NCBI GenBank assembly: GCA_949346185.1
Contig: CASGVX010000168.1
Span: 1-5,131 of the forward strand
Direction: 5' to 3'
DNA length: 5,131 bases
Source: an uncultured Lachnospiraceae bacterium
GTDB lineage: Bacteria; Bacillota; Clostridia; Lachnospirales; Lachnospiraceae
Part shown: piece after piece, positions 5,081 through 5,131 of the stretch
Layout of the letters: each line of letters begins with the position of its first letter
How positions within the stretch are numbered: the first letter of the stretch is position 1
Made by a program: the position numbers and the translations under genes
Notes under the pieces: generated by a model
Database searches by the model: none
Seen by the model: the letters and a program-made list of their open reading frames with translations, nothing else
Told to the model about the DNA's origin: nothing

Positions 5081-5131
5081 TTATGTGGAAGCACGGCGAT
5101 TCCAGTCTTTTTCTAAAATTGCTTTGAATAG
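5081..5131 (-). CDS. probable C-terminal end of an upstream minus-strand gene (partial)
   Basis: On the minus strand the frame entering from the right edge reads 16 codons (ending DWNRRAST) and then TAA at 5083-5081, 41 nt before the sulfotransferase start. Its composition looks protein-like, and the spacing fits an upstream gene in the same operon, but 16 residues are too few to name a family or to be certain. The frame in phase with the sulfotransferase is also open here. That frame reads less like a protein. Confidence 0.35.
   Translation of the reverse strand, partial: LFKAILEKDWNRRAST

Noticed and set aside
5040..5129. An N-terminal extension of the sulfotransferase through the upstream open frame
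   Set aside because: There is no ATG, the sequence is not protein-like, and the phosphosulfate loop already sits where an N-terminus is expected after a well-placed ribosome-binding site.

Overview
The window looks like chromosomal DNA of an anaerobic member of the Firmicutes (Bacillota). The reasons are strong purine-rich ribosome-binding sites (AAGGAG, GAGGAGG, AGGAGA), a sigma-A type promoter with consensus hexamers, a ferredoxin-linked 2-oxoacid oxidoreductase, and a vitamin-type ECF S component with no dedicated energising module beside it. A diderm Negativicutes/Selenomonas-like host or a Lachnospiraceae-like clostridium would both fit; I cannot decide between them from sequence alone. 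No IS element, tRNA, rRNA or CRISPR array is visible.

Layout. (1) Positions 1-431, plus strand: the 3' end of a TPP-dependent 2-oxoacid:ferredoxin oxidoreductase beta subunit, cut by the window edge. (2) Positions 483-2288, minus strand: a two-gene operon encoding a membrane acyltransferase-3 (AT3) protein and, 39 nt downstream, a membrane-anchored SGNH esterase/acetyltransferase. Together they match the two halves of an OatA-type cell-surface O-acetyltransferase, here split into two proteins. (3) Positions 2289-2796: a 508-bp divergent intergenic region rich in signals. It holds a consensus promoter for the acyltransferase operon, two pairs of spaced direct repeats, a 72-nt imperfect inverted repeat, a promoter candidate for the rightward genes, and a G-rich leader of about 170 nt ending in a small hairpin. 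(4) Positions 2797-3939, plus strand: an ECF transporter S component followed after 3 nt by a small uridine-kinase-like P-loop kinase, suggesting uptake of a vitamin- or nucleoside-like compound followed by phosphorylation. (5) Positions 3936-5039, minus strand: a sulfotransferase-like protein with a C-terminal coiled coil. It converges on the kinase with a 4-nt overlap of the two genes' stop regions. A probable C-terminus of another minus-strand gene lies at the right edge.

Functionally, the left and right minus-strand blocks both suggest modification of surface polysaccharide or peptidoglycan (O-acetylation, possible sulfation), and the middle block suggests nutrient salvage. The most notable points are the split OatA-like pair, whose AT3 half stops before the usual last helix, and the repeat-dense divergent control region. 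The substrate of the transporter-kinase pair cannot be assigned from the sequence.
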